A DNA stretch of 64,000 nucleotides from Bacillota bacterium (GCA_023416955.1 JAEZGM010000038.1:18868-82867); one strand, 5' to 3'. Positions 51,994-62,268 are shown, counted from the stretch's first letter. Notes: generated by a model from the letters alone, not told the origin. Made by a program: numbers and translations.

Positions 51994-53277
51994 ATGGTCG
52001 ATATTGAACAGCGTTCCGTATGCGAGGGTGTCAATTTTCGGATTATTAAAGACACCAAGTTCAAAACGGTACGCGTTTCTGTTAATTTTATGCTGCCTCT
52101 GCAAAAGGAAAAGACGGCGGAAAACGCAATGCTTCCTTTTTTGTTAAGCCGCGCCAGCCGGGAATATCCTGATTTTACGAAGCTGGGCGAGCGTCTGGAA
52201 GAGCTTTACGGCGCGCAAATCGCTGCCGATGTACAAAAACTTGGCGATGTGCAAATGCTGTCCGTTTACGCTACCGGAATTGCGGATCAATATGCACTGG
52301 GCGGAGAACGCATTTCAGCGGAACTTTCCAGGCTTCTTTGCAGCATCATTTTTGATCCGCCGTTTGAAAACGGAATGTTCCCGGAGGATGGTTTTAAGCA
52401 GGAGCAGCGGCAGACTATTGAAATGATTGAATCGGAATATAACGATAAGCGTGCCTACGCGCGGCTTCGCTGCGAAGAAATTATGTGCGCCGGCGAACCC
52501 TACGGACTGAAACGCTACGGTTCCAAGGAAGAAATCGCCGCATTGCAGCGAAGCCAGTTGACTGAGGCGTGGCAGTACCTGATTGATAACGCCAGAGTAG
52601 AAATTATGGTGTTGGGGGATTGTGACCCGGAATCCGCGTATAAAGGCTTTCACCAGGCGTTTGCAAGAGTCAGAACCGGCTCTGCAGTTGATTGCCCGAC
52701 GGAAAATGTAAAGACTGCTGCACAGGTCAAGGATATCACTGAGAAAATGGACGTTGCGCAATCCAAGCTTGTGCTCGGCTTTCGCACCGCCGTTTCCGCC
52801 CCGGATAAAAAAACTTCCGCGGTGAAGCTGATGACGGCTCTTTTCGGCGGAACGCCGAATTCCAAGCTGTTTTTGAATGTGCGTGAAAAGCTGAGCCTTT
52901 GCTACTACTGCAGCGCACAGTATAATTCCATGAAAGGGATTATGCTGGTACAGAGCGGCGTGGAAACGAAAAATGTTGAACGCGCGAAGCAGGAGATTTT
53001 GGCCCAGCTGGAAGAAGTCAAGGCCGGGCATTTCGACGACGATGAAATTGCCACCGCTAAGCTGGCCCTTTGCAACGGCTACCGTACTGTGTGCGATTCG
53101 CTTGGGGCGATGGAGGCCTGGTACCTGTCACAGACATTCACCGGCGACATTAAACGCCCGGAAGACGCCGCGGAGGAAATACAGGGTGTTTCGCGGCAGG
53201 ATGTGATTGACGCGGCCAATAATGTAACACTCGACACAGTGTATCGTCTGGTAGGAAGCGGGGAAGATGTGGAATGA
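51994..53277 (+). CDS. ymfF: M16-like protein YmfF (inactive partner subunit)
   Basis: 427 residues of the M16 peptidase superfamily lacking the zinc motif: LLSRASREYPDFTKLGERLE stands where HxxEH would be. It pairs with the following HxxEH-bearing protein. Homologues in B. subtilis (YmfF/YmfH) are linked to EF-P modification. Start ATG 51994 has TTGGAG about 10 bp upstream. It overlaps the next gene by 4 bp. Substrate unknown here. Confidence 0.85.
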   Translation: MVDIEQRSVCEGVNFRIIKDTKFKTVRVSVNFMLPLQKEKTAENAMLPFLLSRASREYPDFTKLGERLEELYGAQIAADVQKLGDVQMLSVYATGIADQYALGGERISAELSRLLCSIIFDPPFENGMFPEDGFKQEQRQTIEMIESEYNDKRAYARLRCEEIMCAGEPYGLKRYGSKEEIAALQRSQLTEAWQYLIDNARVEIMVLGDCDPESAYKGFHQAFARVRTGSAVDCPTENVKTAAQVKDITEKMDVAQSKLVLGFRTAVSAPDKKTSAVKLMTALFGGTPNSKLFLNVREKLSLCYYCSAQYNSMKGIMLVQSGVETKNVERAKQEILAQLEEVKAGHFDDDEIATAKLALCNGYRTVCDSLGAMEAWYLSQTFTGDIKRPEDAAEEIQGVSRQDVIDAANNVTLDTVYRLVGSGEDVE

Positions 53278-54560
53278 ACAGTGAAATTAAGGTTGTAAAG
53301 AGCGACCGTATCGGAGATCAATACTATGAGGTTCACCATGAGTCCGGACTGAAAATATTTATATATCCGAAAGAAAACAATAATTCCACTTATGCCGTGT
53401 TCGGAACAAAATACGGCTCCATTGATATGTGTTTCCGTTCCTCGGAAAACGGGGAAGTAAATAAGGTTCCGGCGGGAATCGCGCATTATCTGGAGCATAA
53501 GCTGTTTGAAAGCGAGGACGGCGACGCATTTCTGCGCTATGCAAAGACCGGCGCTTCCGCGAACGCTTATACTTCCTTCGATATGACCTGCTATTTATTT
53601 TCCTGTTCCGACAATGTTTATGAATCGCTGGAAATTTTGCTTGATTTTGTGCAGTCACCCTATTTTACGGAGCAGACGGTGCAGAAGGAGCAGGGGATTA
53701 TCGGGCAGGAAATCCGTATGTACGACGACGACCCGCAGTGGCGCGTCATGTTTAATCTGCTGGGTGCGCTGTACCACACACACCCCGTGAAAATTGATAT
53801 TGCCGGCACTGTGGAAAGCATTGCGAAAATTACGCCGGAGCTGCTTTACAGCTGCTATCATACCTTTTATAATTTAAGCAACATGACGCTGGCCGTGGCG
53901 GGAAACGTGGAAGTGGACAAGGTTTTGGCTCTTTGCGACAAATTGCTGAAGCCCTCGGAGCCCATTCATGTTGACCGGATTTTTGAAGAAGAGCCGGCTA
54001 CGGTTCTGCAAAGCAGAGTGGAACAAAAGCTTTCCGTCGCCGTTCCGCTGTTTGAATTTGGCTTTAAGGAAACAGCTGGAAAACGCCGTGTAACGGTCAA
54101 GGAAATCGCGGAAACGGAAATTCTGTTAAATACAATTGCTTCCGATGCTTCCCCGCTGTTCCGCCGCCTGCTTGACGCGGGCCTCATTAACGAGTCCTCT
54201 TTCTCCTATGAGTATTTTGAAGGACCCGGTTACGCTTCGGTTATTTTTTCCGGTGAATCCAAAAATCCCGATGCGGTAGCGGAGGAGATTAAGAAGGAAA
54301 TCGCTGCTGTCCGCAAAAACGGACTTGACCCAGCGGCCTTTGAACGTTCGAAAAAAGCGGTATACGGCAGAATCATTTCTTCCTTTAACAGTGTGGATTA
54401 TCTTGCCAATGCGCTGGTGTCGGATACATTTGCCGACCGCAATCTGTATGATTACATCGACTGTGTCGCGGCTGCCGATATTCATTCTGTTCAGGAGCGT
54501 TTGAGTATGCAGCTGATTCCCGAAGCTTCCGCGTTATCCATCATCAAACCGTTAGAATAA
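53274..54560 (+). CDS. ymfH: M16-family zinc peptidase YmfH
   Basis: 428 residues; HYLEHKLF carries the inverted zinc motif HxxEH (about residues 74-78), and a downstream Glu in the QEIRMYDDDPQWR region is the expected third ligand. Active partner of YmfF. It ends before a GC-rich hairpin at 54587. Confidence 0.88.
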   Translation: MNSEIKVVKSDRIGDQYYEVHHESGLKIFIYPKENNNSTYAVFGTKYGSIDMCFRSSENGEVNKVPAGIAHYLEHKLFESEDGDAFLRYAKTGASANAYTSFDMTCYLFSCSDNVYESLEILLDFVQSPYFTEQTVQKEQGIIGQEIRMYDDDPQWRVMFNLLGALYHTHPVKIDIAGTVESIAKITPELLYSCYHTFYNLSNMTLAVAGNVEVDKVLALCDKLLKPSEPIHVDRIFEEEPATVLQSRVEQKLSVAVPLFEFGFKETAGKRRVTVKEIAETEILLNTIASDASPLFRRLLDAGLINESSFSYEYFEGPGYASVIFSGESKNPDAVAEEIKKEIAAVRKNGLDPAAFERSKKAVYGRIISSFNSVDYLANALVSDTFADRNLYDYIDCVAAADIHSVQERLSMQLIPEASALSIIKPLE

Positions 54561-54586
54561 TCTCCTGTTTTGAAACAGCAATAATA

Positions 54587-54618
54587 CCGGCGAGCGCCCC
54601 GCGCGGCTATTCGCCGGT
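54587..54618 (+). terminator. GC-rich hairpin after ymfH
   Basis: ACCGGCGA / TCGCCGGT stem with an inner GCG..CGC pair, followed by TTGAG only. A second small palindrome CTGTTT-TG-AAACAG lies at 54565. It may be a weak terminator before lgt. Confidence 0.5.
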
Positions 54619-54645
54619 TTGAGATTTATTTCTGCGCGCGGAGAA

Positions 54646-55704
54646 ATGGTGGAGAATATGTATCATGTTCAATTCCCGGGGCTTGGCATTAATGTAACAA
54701 TCAGCCCTGATGCTTTTTCCATTGGCAGCATGTCGGTCAAGTGGTACGGCGTAATTATAGCCGCCGGATTTCTTCTTGCTTTTCTGTATGTCATGTCAAG
54801 CTGCAAAAAATTTAAAGTAGACGACGACAAGCTGCTTGACACGGTCATAGTGGGTATTATTGGCGGCATTATCGGTGCAAGAGCGTATTATGTGCTGTTT
54901 TACACCGGTGATCAGTACATCAAAAACCCGATCAGTGCGCTTTATATCTGGGAAGGCGGGCTGGGAATTTATGGCGGCATTATCGGCGGCCTGATCTGCG
55001 GAGCGCTGGTGGCAAAATTCCGTAAAATCAGCGTTGCAGCAGTCCTTGATCTGGCTTCTCTCGGATTTTTAATCGGGCAAACCATTGGTCGCTGGGGCAA
55101 TTTTGTCAATCAGGAAGCCTTCGGCGTAGAGACTAATCTGCCATGGGGCATGACCAGTGAAGCCACTTCCAGAGTAGCAAGCGGACCTGTTCACCCGTGT
55201 TTTCTTTATGAGTCCCTCTGGTGCCTGCTGGGCTTTGTTTTGCTACATATTTTCAGCAGAAAATTCAGAAGATATGACGGACAAGTGTTCCTTCTGTACC
55301 TCGTATGGTATGGTATCGGCCGCTTCTTCATTGAGGGTTTGAGAACGGACAGCCTGATTATGCCGATGCTTCCGATTCGTATTTCTCAGTTTGTTGCTGC
55401 GCTCACAGTCGTGGCTTCGGTCGTTCTGCTGATCGTATTCCGCAACAGGACTGCACTTTCAGGCTGTGGTTCTAAAAAGATCATGGTGCTCAACGATGTG
55501 GTGGACGAGATCCCGGAAGAACTGATTGACGACGGAAAGAGCACGATTTTTGACGAAACTGACGCTGACCAAACGAACGAGGAAAATGACGCGGATCAGG
55601 AAGAGAGCGACAATGTTGCTGAATCTGCCGCCGTAGAGCAGGAACAATCCGAGCAAACAGAGTCGGAACCTTCCAAAGAGAAAGATCAGCAATCTGGAGA
55701 ATGA
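54646..55704 (+). CDS. lgt: prolipoprotein diacylglyceryl transferase with acidic tail
   Basis: Transfers diacylglycerol to prolipoprotein cysteines. About 350 residues: seven membrane helices, the signature GRWGNFVNQEAFG and a HPCFLYES segment. The last 65 or so residues are a Glu/Asp/Gln/Ser-rich cytoplasmic tail that is not part of the family core. The start is ambiguous between ATG 54646, GTG 54649 and ATG 54658 (MYHVQFPGLGI, the usual family start). Confidence 0.92.
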   Translation: MVENMYHVQFPGLGINVTISPDAFSIGSMSVKWYGVIIAAGFLLAFLYVMSSCKKFKVDDDKLLDTVIVGIIGGIIGARAYYVLFYTGDQYIKNPISALYIWEGGLGIYGGIIGGLICGALVAKFRKISVAAVLDLASLGFLIGQTIGRWGNFVNQEAFGVETNLPWGMTSEATSRVASGPVHPCFLYESLWCLLGFVLLHIFSRKFRRYDGQVFLLYLVWYGIGRFFIEGLRTDSLIMPMLPIRISQFVAALTVVASVVLLIVFRNRTALSGCGSKKIMVLNDVVDEIPEELIDDGKSTIFDETDADQTNEENDADQEESDNVAESAAVEQEQSEQTESEPSKEKDQQSGE

Positions 55705-55707
55705 AAA

Positions 55708-56565
55708 ATGGCCAAACTGATTGATGGCAAAGCGGTTGCCACGCAAATAAGAGCCGAAATTGCTCTTGAAGTGAATAGTCTGTTCCAAAAGGGTATTACG
55801 CCCGGGCTCGCGGTTGTGATTGCCGGCGATGATCCCGCATCAAGAACTTATGTGAACAATAAAAAGAAAGCCTGCGCACAAGCGGGAATTTATTCGGAAG
55901 AGTACGCGCTTCCGGCTTCCGTTACACAGCAGGAACTGCTCGAACTTGTTGCGCAGCTGAACCACAAAAAGAAAATTCACGGGATTTTGATACAGTCCCC
56001 GCTTCCGAAGGGCTTAGACGAAAAAGCCGTTGTGGAAGCGATTGACCCCCAAAAAGACGTGGACGCATTTCATCCTTCAAACGTGGGCAGAATTATGATA
56101 GGCGACTATCATTTTCTGCCCTGTACTCCTGCGGGCGTGATTGAACTGCTGCGTCACGAGCAAATCGATATCAGTGGGAAACACTGTGTTGTGCTGGGCC
56201 GCAGCAATATTGTCGGGAAGCCGATGGCGATGCTGCTGCTTCAGCAGGATGGTACGGTTACAATCTGTCACAGCAAAACAAAGAATTTGAAAGAAATATG
56301 CAGGAATGCCGATATTTTGATTGCCGCAGTTGGTAAACCGAACTTTGTAACAGCCGATATGGTAAAGGACGGTGCCGTTGTAATCGATGTCGGCATAAAC
56401 CGAAATCAGGACGGTAAGCTGTGCGGCGACGTAGAGTTTACCTCTGTTGAAAAAGTTGCCGCCTGCATCACTCCGGTTCCCGGAGGGGTAGGGCCTATGA
56501 CAATTGCAATGCTGCTGAAAAATACGGTTACGGCGGCAAAATTGCAAAACGGTGTATCAGGATAG
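55708..56565 (+). CDS. folD: methylene-THF dehydrogenase / methenyl-THF cyclohydrolase
   Basis: Bifunctional one-carbon enzyme, 285 residues. Motifs GDDPASRTYVNNKKKAC (active-site Tyr/Lys), GILIQSPLPKGLDEK, and VVLGRSNIVGKPMAMLLL with the C-terminal PVPGGVGPMT. Supplies 10-formyl-THF to fmt. In many Firmicutes xseA, xseB and ispA lie between folD and dxs; they are absent here. Confidence 0.96.
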   Translation: MAKLIDGKAVATQIRAEIALEVNSLFQKGITPGLAVVIAGDDPASRTYVNNKKKACAQAGIYSEEYALPASVTQQELLELVAQLNHKKKIHGILIQSPLPKGLDEKAVVEAIDPQKDVDAFHPSNVGRIMIGDYHFLPCTPAGVIELLRHEQIDISGKHCVVLGRSNIVGKPMAMLLLQQDGTVTICHSKTKNLKEICRNADILIAAVGKPNFVTADMVKDGAVVIDVGINRNQDGKLCGDVEFTSVEKVAACITPVPGGVGPMTIAMLLKNTVTAAKLQNGVSG

Positions 56566-56604
56566 GCCATTCATTTTGCAGTACGCGGTCATTGAGGTCA
56601 ATAA

Positions 56605-58461
56605 ATGGAAAACCTTTTAAATAAAATAGAATCTCCGAAAGATCTGCAAGCGCTTACTCCGGCGCAGCTGGAAGCGCTTTGCGGTGAAATAAGAAATTTA
56701 ATTATAGAAACAGTATCCAATAACGGAGGACATCTTGCCTCCAATCTTGGCGTGGTGGAATTAACTGTTGCGCTGCATAAGGTTTTTTCTTCTGCGGACG
56801 ATAAAATTGTATGGGATGTCGGCCATCAGTCATATACGCATAAAATATTGACAGGCAGACGCGATCAAATTTCCACGATCCGTACAAAAGACGGTCTTTC
56901 CGGTTACCCAAATCCGAGGGAAAGCAGTTACGATCCCTTTATTACAGGTCACAGCAGTACCTCTATTTCAGCGGCACTCGGACTCGCGAATGCAAAGCTG
57001 ATTCAACACGAGCCGGGTCGAGTGGTTGCCGTCATTGGCGACGGTGCGCTGACCGGCGGTCTTGCTTACGAAGGACTGAACAACGCGGGTCGTTTTCCAA
57101 AAAACTTTGTAGTCATTTTAAATGACAATAAAATGTCCATTTCCCGCAATGTGGGTTCGATGGCGCGTTATTTGGCGCATATCCGTACAAAACCCGGATA
57201 TTTCCGGGTAAAGGGAAACCTTGAGAACTTTGTGGATCATATTCCTCTGGTTGGAACACCGATTCATCATTTTATTTCGAAATCAAAAGCCGCATTGAAG
57301 CAGGCAATGTATGACAATACAATCTTTGAAGATATGGGTTTTTACTATTACGGCCCATTCGATGGTCATAACTTGGAACAGCTTGTGGATGTGCTTGAAA
57401 ATACAAAAAATATCGATCACCCGATTCTGCTGCATGTGCTCACACAAAAGGGCAAGGGCTATTCTTTTGCTGAACAGAATCCGGGCGTGTTCCACGGCGT
57501 TTCCTGCTTCGATATTAAAACAGGGAAAAGCGAGGCTTCCGGCGAGAACTTTTCCAGTGTATTCGGAAGCTGCATTTGTTCGCTTGCCTCCGGCGACGAC
57601 AAAATTTGCGCAATTACAGCCGCAATGCAGCTTGGCACCTGTTTAACCGGATTTGCGAAGCAGTATCCGGAGCGTTTTTTTGACACAGGCATCGCGGAAG
57701 AACACGCCGTTACTTTTGCCGGCGGACTTGCTGCCGGTGGTATGCTTCCAGTGTTTGCTGTCTATTCTTCCTTTTTGCAGCGCGGTTTTGACCAGATTAT
57801 TCATGACGTTGCGCTGCAGCGCGTCAAGGTCGTTTTTGCAATCGACCGCGCTGGAATCGTAGGAGAAGACGGAGAAACGCATCAAGGTATATTCGACACT
57901 GCTTTCCTTAACGCGATCCCTAATATATCTGTGTATGCTCCATCCTACTATGAGGAGCTCTATACTGCGTTTGATCAGGCACTCTATCACTGCAAGGGTG
58001 CGGCGGCAGTTCGTTATCCGCGCGGAAAGCAGCTGTTCCGTCCTTATGACTTTCAAAGTTCCTGTAATGCTTATGGCCTTTACGGAGCGGAAAACGCGGA
58101 TTTGGTTCTTGTTACTTACGGCAGGCTGTTTTCATTTGCATGCAAAGCCCTTTCTCTTCTGAAAGAAAAGGGAATTCAGGCTCGAATCGTAAAGCTTAAT
58201 CGAATTAAGCCGATTGATAAAGTTGCGGTTTCGAATGTTTTGGGTGCAAAAAGCGTCTTTTTCTTTGAAGAAGCGATTGAACAGGGCGGTGTTGGCGAGC
58301 ATTATCATCATCTGCTTTGTGAAGCCGGGTTTATCGGGAAATATTTTTTACGCGGAATTCAAAATTTTGTACCCCATGCCACTATGCTTCAGTCTCTGGA
58401 AGCGCTTGGTTTGGATGAGCAGGGCATGGCTGATTTTATCATATCGGAGTGCGGAAAGTGA
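56605..58461 (+). CDS. dxs: 1-deoxy-D-xylulose-5-phosphate synthase
   Basis: TPP-dependent first enzyme of the MEP pathway. 618 residues; VWDVGHQSYTHKILTGR, GHSSTSISAALG, GDGALTGGLAYEGLNNAG (TPP/Mg) and DRAGIVGEDGETHQG in the C-terminal transketolase domain. Downstream enzymes dxr and ispG are in the other cluster at 25-28 kb. The TPP comes from thiN activity. Confidence 0.97.
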   Translation: MENLLNKIESPKDLQALTPAQLEALCGEIRNLIIETVSNNGGHLASNLGVVELTVALHKVFSSADDKIVWDVGHQSYTHKILTGRRDQISTIRTKDGLSGYPNPRESSYDPFITGHSSTSISAALGLANAKLIQHEPGRVVAVIGDGALTGGLAYEGLNNAGRFPKNFVVILNDNKMSISRNVGSMARYLAHIRTKPGYFRVKGNLENFVDHIPLVGTPIHHFISKSKAALKQAMYDNTIFEDMGFYYYGPFDGHNLEQLVDVLENTKNIDHPILLHVLTQKGKGYSFAEQNPGVFHGVSCFDIKTGKSEASGENFSSVFGSCICSLASGDDKICAITAAMQLGTCLTGFAKQYPERFFDTGIAEEHAVTFAGGLAAGGMLPVFAVYSSFLQRGFDQIIHDVALQRVKVVFAIDRAGIVGEDGETHQGIFDTAFLNAIPNISVYAPSYYEELYTAFDQALYHCKGAAAVRYPRGKQLFRPYDFQSSCNAYGLYGAENADLVLVTYGRLFSFACKALSLLKEKGIQARIVKLNRIKPIDKVAVSNVLGAKSVFFFEEAIEQGGVGEHYHHLLCEAGFIGKYFLRGIQNFVPHATMLQSLEALGLDEQGMADFIISECGK

Positions 58462-59270
58462 CAGAAAAGAAAAGACTGGATTGCCTGATTTTTGAGCGCG
58501 GGCTGGCGGAGAGCAGGGAAAAGGCCAAAGCGATTATCATGATGGGCAATGTTTATGTTGACAATCAAAAATCGGACAAACCCGGAACGATGCTTTCTGA
58601 AAAAGCGAAAATCGAAGTCCGTGGGGAAGGGCTTCGCTATGTCAGCCGTGGGGGCTTGAAGCTGGAAAAAGCGATGTCGGTATTTCCGATTGAGTTGAAT
58701 CAGAAAATTACGATGGATATCGGCGCTTCAACCGGCGGTTTCACCGACTGTATGCTGCAGAACGGCGCGAAAAAAGTCTACTCCATCGATGTCGGATACG
58801 GTCAGCTTGCGTGGAAGCTGCGTACCGATGAGCGGGTCGTCAATTTGGAAAGGACGAATGTCCGCTATTTGACGAAGGAACAGGTTCCCGATGAGATTGA
58901 TTTTTTCAGCGTGGATGTTTCTTTTATTTCTCTTTGTCTGGTACTTCCGGTTGCACGGAATTTCATGGCTGAAAATGCACAGGCTGTGTGTTTGATTAAA
59001 CCTCAGTTTGAAGCGGGGCGCGGAAAAGTCGGAAAAAAAGGCGTTGTGCGCGACAAGGCGGTTCATGTTGAGGTCATTGAGAAAATTGTACATTTCGTCC
59101 TGGAAAACGGATTTTCCGTACTGGGTTTGACTTATTCCCCTGTAAAAGGTCCGGAGGGGAACATTGAGTACTTGATTTACCTGCAGAAATCGGAAAATCC
59201 AGAAAGTACAGCGCTGGATATCGGTGCCTTGGTCGAGGAATCGCACAATCAGTTAAGTGGCGGTGAATAA
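58458..59270 (+). CDS. tlyA: TlyA-family rRNA 2'-O-methyltransferase (S4 + FtsJ-like)
   Basis: 270 residues. An N-terminal S4 RNA-binding domain (KKRLDCLIFERGLAESREKA) and a SAM-dependent methyltransferase core (SRGGLKLEKAM, DIGASTGGFTDCMLQNGAK). Homologues methylate rRNA (TlyA) or are of unclear function (YqxC). GTG 58458 shares bases with the dxs TGA and has GGAG 8 bp upstream. Followed by nadK with an overlap of stop and start. Confidence 0.9.
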   Translation: MTEKKRLDCLIFERGLAESREKAKAIIMMGNVYVDNQKSDKPGTMLSEKAKIEVRGEGLRYVSRGGLKLEKAMSVFPIELNQKITMDIGASTGGFTDCMLQNGAKKVYSIDVGYGQLAWKLRTDERVVNLERTNVRYLTKEQVPDEIDFFSVDVSFISLCLVLPVARNFMAENAQAVCLIKPQFEAGRGKVGKKGVVRDKAVHVEVIEKIVHFVLENGFSVLGLTYSPVKGPEGNIEYLIYLQKSENPESTALDIGALVEESHNQLSGGE

Positions 59271-59271
59271 T

Positions 59272-60129
59272 TTGAAAATAGCGGTTATGCCTAATTTGAG
59301 CAAAACGAATGCGCAGTATCATACGGAACAGGTTATTGCAAAGCTGCATGAATTTGGTGCTCAGGTACTGATGCAATCTACCTTACGGGAGTACTTCCCA
59401 CAGAGAAATGTCGTTTTTTTTGAAGATTCCGGTTGTATGATACAGGATTGTGACCTTGTTATTGCAGTAGGAGGAGACGGCACCATTATTCACTGTGCGC
59501 GCCACGCCGCCGCAGAGGAAAAGCCAATTCTGGGAATTAATGTGGGTCGTCTCGGATTTGTTGCCGGTCTGGAAACGAATGAGCTGGACATGCTTTGGAA
59601 GTTGGCGGAAGGCGACTACATCATTGAAAACAGAATGATGCTTGATGTGCGTTTTGAGCAGGAAGGGAAACCGGTTTTGTACCAGGCATTGAATGATGCG
59701 GTGCTGATGCGCGGCGCGCTTTCCAATATCCTTGATTTTAAGGTGAACTTTAACGGAACCAATGTCGGAAACTACCGCGCGGATGGATTGATTGTCGCGA
59801 CCCCGACCGGTTCTACCGCCTATTCCTTATCCGCCGGAGGACCGGTAGTCGAACCCAGCTTGAAGTGCCTGCTGCTTACTCCGATTTGCCCCCACTCATT
59901 AATGACAAGACCGGTTGTTTTTGATTCGGAAGCGCGGCTCAGCATTCAGGCTTCCAGCAGTTATGACAGTCAGATTTACCTGACCTTAGACGGCGATCAC
60001 GTCATACAGATCAGCGATCATCAAAATATAGACATTTGCCGTTCCGATCAGACGGCAAGAATTATAAAATTAAAGCAGGACAATTTTTATCAGATCGTGA
60101 ACGACAAACTTGCCGAGGGGAGAAACTGA
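59272..60129 (+). CDS. nadK: NAD kinase
   Basis: Makes NADP from NAD. 285 residues; GGDGTIIHCAR (catalytic Gly-rich loop) and GLIVATPTGSTAYSLSAGGP. TTG start at 59272 with GGCGGTG 6 bp upstream. Position between tlyA and argR is usual in Firmicutes. Contributes the NADPH used by dxr and other enzymes. Confidence 0.95.
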   Translation: MKIAVMPNLSKTNAQYHTEQVIAKLHEFGAQVLMQSTLREYFPQRNVVFFEDSGCMIQDCDLVIAVGGDGTIIHCARHAAAEEKPILGINVGRLGFVAGLETNELDMLWKLAEGDYIIENRMMLDVRFEQEGKPVLYQALNDAVLMRGALSNILDFKVNFNGTNVGNYRADGLIVATPTGSTAYSLSAGGPVVEPSLKCLLLTPICPHSLMTRPVVFDSEARLSIQASSSYDSQIYLTLDGDHVIQISDHQNIDICRSDQTARIIKLKQDNFYQIVNDKLAEGRN

Positions 60130-60130
60130 A

Positions 60131-60580
60131 TTGAAAACACGACGACACGCAAAAATACTGGAACTGATCAGCGAATATCCCATTGACACGCAGGAAGAAC
60201 TGCTGCGGCTGCTGAAGCAGGACGGCTTTGATGTGACACAGGCCACCGTATCAAGGGATATTAAGGAGCTCAGGCTGATTAAGACGCTGACCGGCGACGG
60301 GAAATACAAATATTCTGTTGGGAAGGATAATGCGAAAGATTATTCTTCAAAATTTCGATCGCTCCTTGTTGATTCCGCGGTTTCAATTGATTTCGCCTGT
60401 AATCTGGTGATATTAAAGTGCCTCACCGGCATGGCCAATGCTGTTTGTGCTTCGATGGACTCCATGCATTGGGAGGGGGTAGTCGGAACGCTGTCGGGAG
60501 ACGACACGATCTTTGTGGCCTGCAGAACAGAAACGGACGCTGAGCGTCTGACTTCCGAATTGAAAAAAATGGTTGGGTGA
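60131..60580 (+). CDS. argR: arginine repressor ArgR/AhrC
   Basis: 149 residues; N-terminal winged HTH (RRHAKILELISEYPIDTQEE, then DVTQATVSRDIKELRLIKTL) and a C-terminal oligomerisation/arginine-binding domain with GTLSGDDTIFVACRT. TTG 60131 with GGGGAG just upstream. Coupled to recN by overlapping ends. No ARG box was looked for beyond this gene. Confidence 0.94.
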   Translation: MKTRRHAKILELISEYPIDTQEELLRLLKQDGFDVTQATVSRDIKELRLIKTLTGDGKYKYSVGKDNAKDYSSKFRSLLVDSAVSIDFACNLVILKCLTGMANAVCASMDSMHWEGVVGTLSGDDTIFVACRTETDAERLTSELKKMVG

Positions 60581-60585
60581 TTTTT

Positions 60586-62268
60586 ATGCTTTCTCAACTG
60601 TATATTGAAAACATTGCTGTGATTGAAAAGGCTGTCATTGACTTTCATGATGGATTTAATGTCTTGACCGGTGAGACCGGTGCGGGAAAATCCATTTTGA
60701 TTGATTCCATTCATGCTGTTTTAGGCGAACGTACCTCGCGCGAACTGGTGCGAACCGGTGCGCGGACTGCCTTTGTCAGCGCGGTCTTTACGAATCCGGA
60801 ACCGGTTGCCTGTGAAAAGCTGGGAGCATTCGGCTTTGCTCCCGAGGAAGACGGTACGGTAATGATACAGAGAGAAATTAACCCGGACGGAAAAGCTGCC
60901 TGCCGCATTAACGGCCGGCCTGCCGCTGTATCCATTTTGAGGGAAGTTGGCTCTTCCCTGATTAATATTCACGGTCAGCACGAGAGTTATGATCTTCTTT
61001 CCCCGGATTTGCATATTCACTATATTGACCGGATGGGCCTGCCGCAAGGCATGCTTGAGCAGTACCGTGAAGCCTATGACCATATGCGTCATATTCAGCA
61101 GAAGCTTTCCTCTTTTCAAATAGACGAGCAGCAAAAAGCCCGTCGAATCGACCTGCTTACATACCAGATAAACGAGCTCGAAGCGGCTGATTTTCATGAA
61201 GGGGAACAGGAGGAGCTGAACCGGCGGCGAACCATGTTCCTGAACAGTGAGAAAATCGCCGCGGCGCTCACTTCCGCAAAATCCGCGCTTGACGGCGATG
61301 AGGAAACGGCGGGCGCGTTGTCCGCTCTTTCTTCCGCTTTCGCCGTGTTAAACGAAGCGGAGCGCTATATGCCGGAGTTAAGTGAGCTGGCGGGAAGAAT
61401 CAAAAATATAGAATACGATCTGGAGGATTGCTCAGAGGAACTTCGCGCACTTTCTTCCGGTACCGAATATGACCCACAGGAGCTGGAAATACTGGAAGTA
61501 CGGCTTGACCTGATTTACCGCTTGAGTTTAAAATACGGCGGAACTGTTGAACAGATGCTGGCGTTTCTGGAAAAATCCAAAGAAGAGCTGGAAGATATCC
61601 AGCTTTCCGATGAAAATATTGCCCGGCTTACAAAGGAATATGGGGCGGCGCAGCTACAGGCGCAGACGCTGGCAAATCATATTTCCGAATTGCGCGGTCA
61701 GACAGCAGGCGCTTTTACGGAAAAAGTGAAGCGGGAACTGCAATTTTTGGATATGCCCAATGTCGATTTTGAAGTACGTCGGGAATCGGTTGAACTGAAC
61801 CCGCTGGGATGCGACAAAATGGAGTTCTATATTTCAACGAATCCCGGTGAACCGGCGAAGCCGATTGCTAAAATAGCGTCCGGCGGCGAGCTGTCGCGTA
61901 TGATGCTTGCAATTAAGACGGTTTTGGCTGACAAAGATAATATTGACACGCTTATATTTGACGAGGTCGATACCGGAATCAGCGGAAGTGCCGCCCAAAA
62001 GGTCGGGCTGAAACTGAAAGAGGTTGCCGGAAACAGACAGGTCATCTGTGTAACGCACCTTGCCCAGATTGCCGCGTTGGGGGATACACAGTATTTAATT
62101 AAAAAGCATGTGCGGGAGAATAAAACATTTACCGATGTGACCGAGTTGGATTACGAGGGTAGAAAGCAGGAATTGGCGCGTATCATGGGCGGTGCGCAGA
62201 TTACTCCGCTGATGCTGCAGAACGCGGCTGAAATGCTGGATATGGCGCATCACGATAATCACGCTTGA
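60586..62268 (+). CDS. recN: DNA repair protein RecN
   Basis: SMC-like repair ATPase of 560 residues. Walker A GETGAGKSILID at the N-terminus (about 29-40), long coiled coil in the middle, and a C-terminal half with SGGELSRMMLAIKTV, FDEVDTGISGSAAQKVG and VTHLAQIAALGD. ATG 60586 with GGGTGA upstream. ahrC-recN is the standard order. Confidence 0.96.
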   Translation: MLSQLYIENIAVIEKAVIDFHDGFNVLTGETGAGKSILIDSIHAVLGERTSRELVRTGARTAFVSAVFTNPEPVACEKLGAFGFAPEEDGTVMIQREINPDGKAACRINGRPAAVSILREVGSSLINIHGQHESYDLLSPDLHIHYIDRMGLPQGMLEQYREAYDHMRHIQQKLSSFQIDEQQKARRIDLLTYQINELEAADFHEGEQEELNRRRTMFLNSEKIAAALTSAKSALDGDEETAGALSALSSAFAVLNEAERYMPELSELAGRIKNIEYDLEDCSEELRALSSGTEYDPQELEILEVRLDLIYRLSLKYGGTVEQMLAFLEKSKEELEDIQLSDENIARLTKEYGAAQLQAQTLANHISELRGQTAGAFTEKVKRELQFLDMPNVDFEVRRESVELNPLGCDKMEFYISTNPGEPAKPIAKIASGGELSRMMLAIKTVLADKDNIDTLIFDEVDTGISGSAAQKVGLKLKEVAGNRQVICVTHLAQIAALGDTQYLIKKHVRENKTFTDVTELDYEGRKQELARIMGGAQITPLMLQNAAEMLDMAHHDNHA

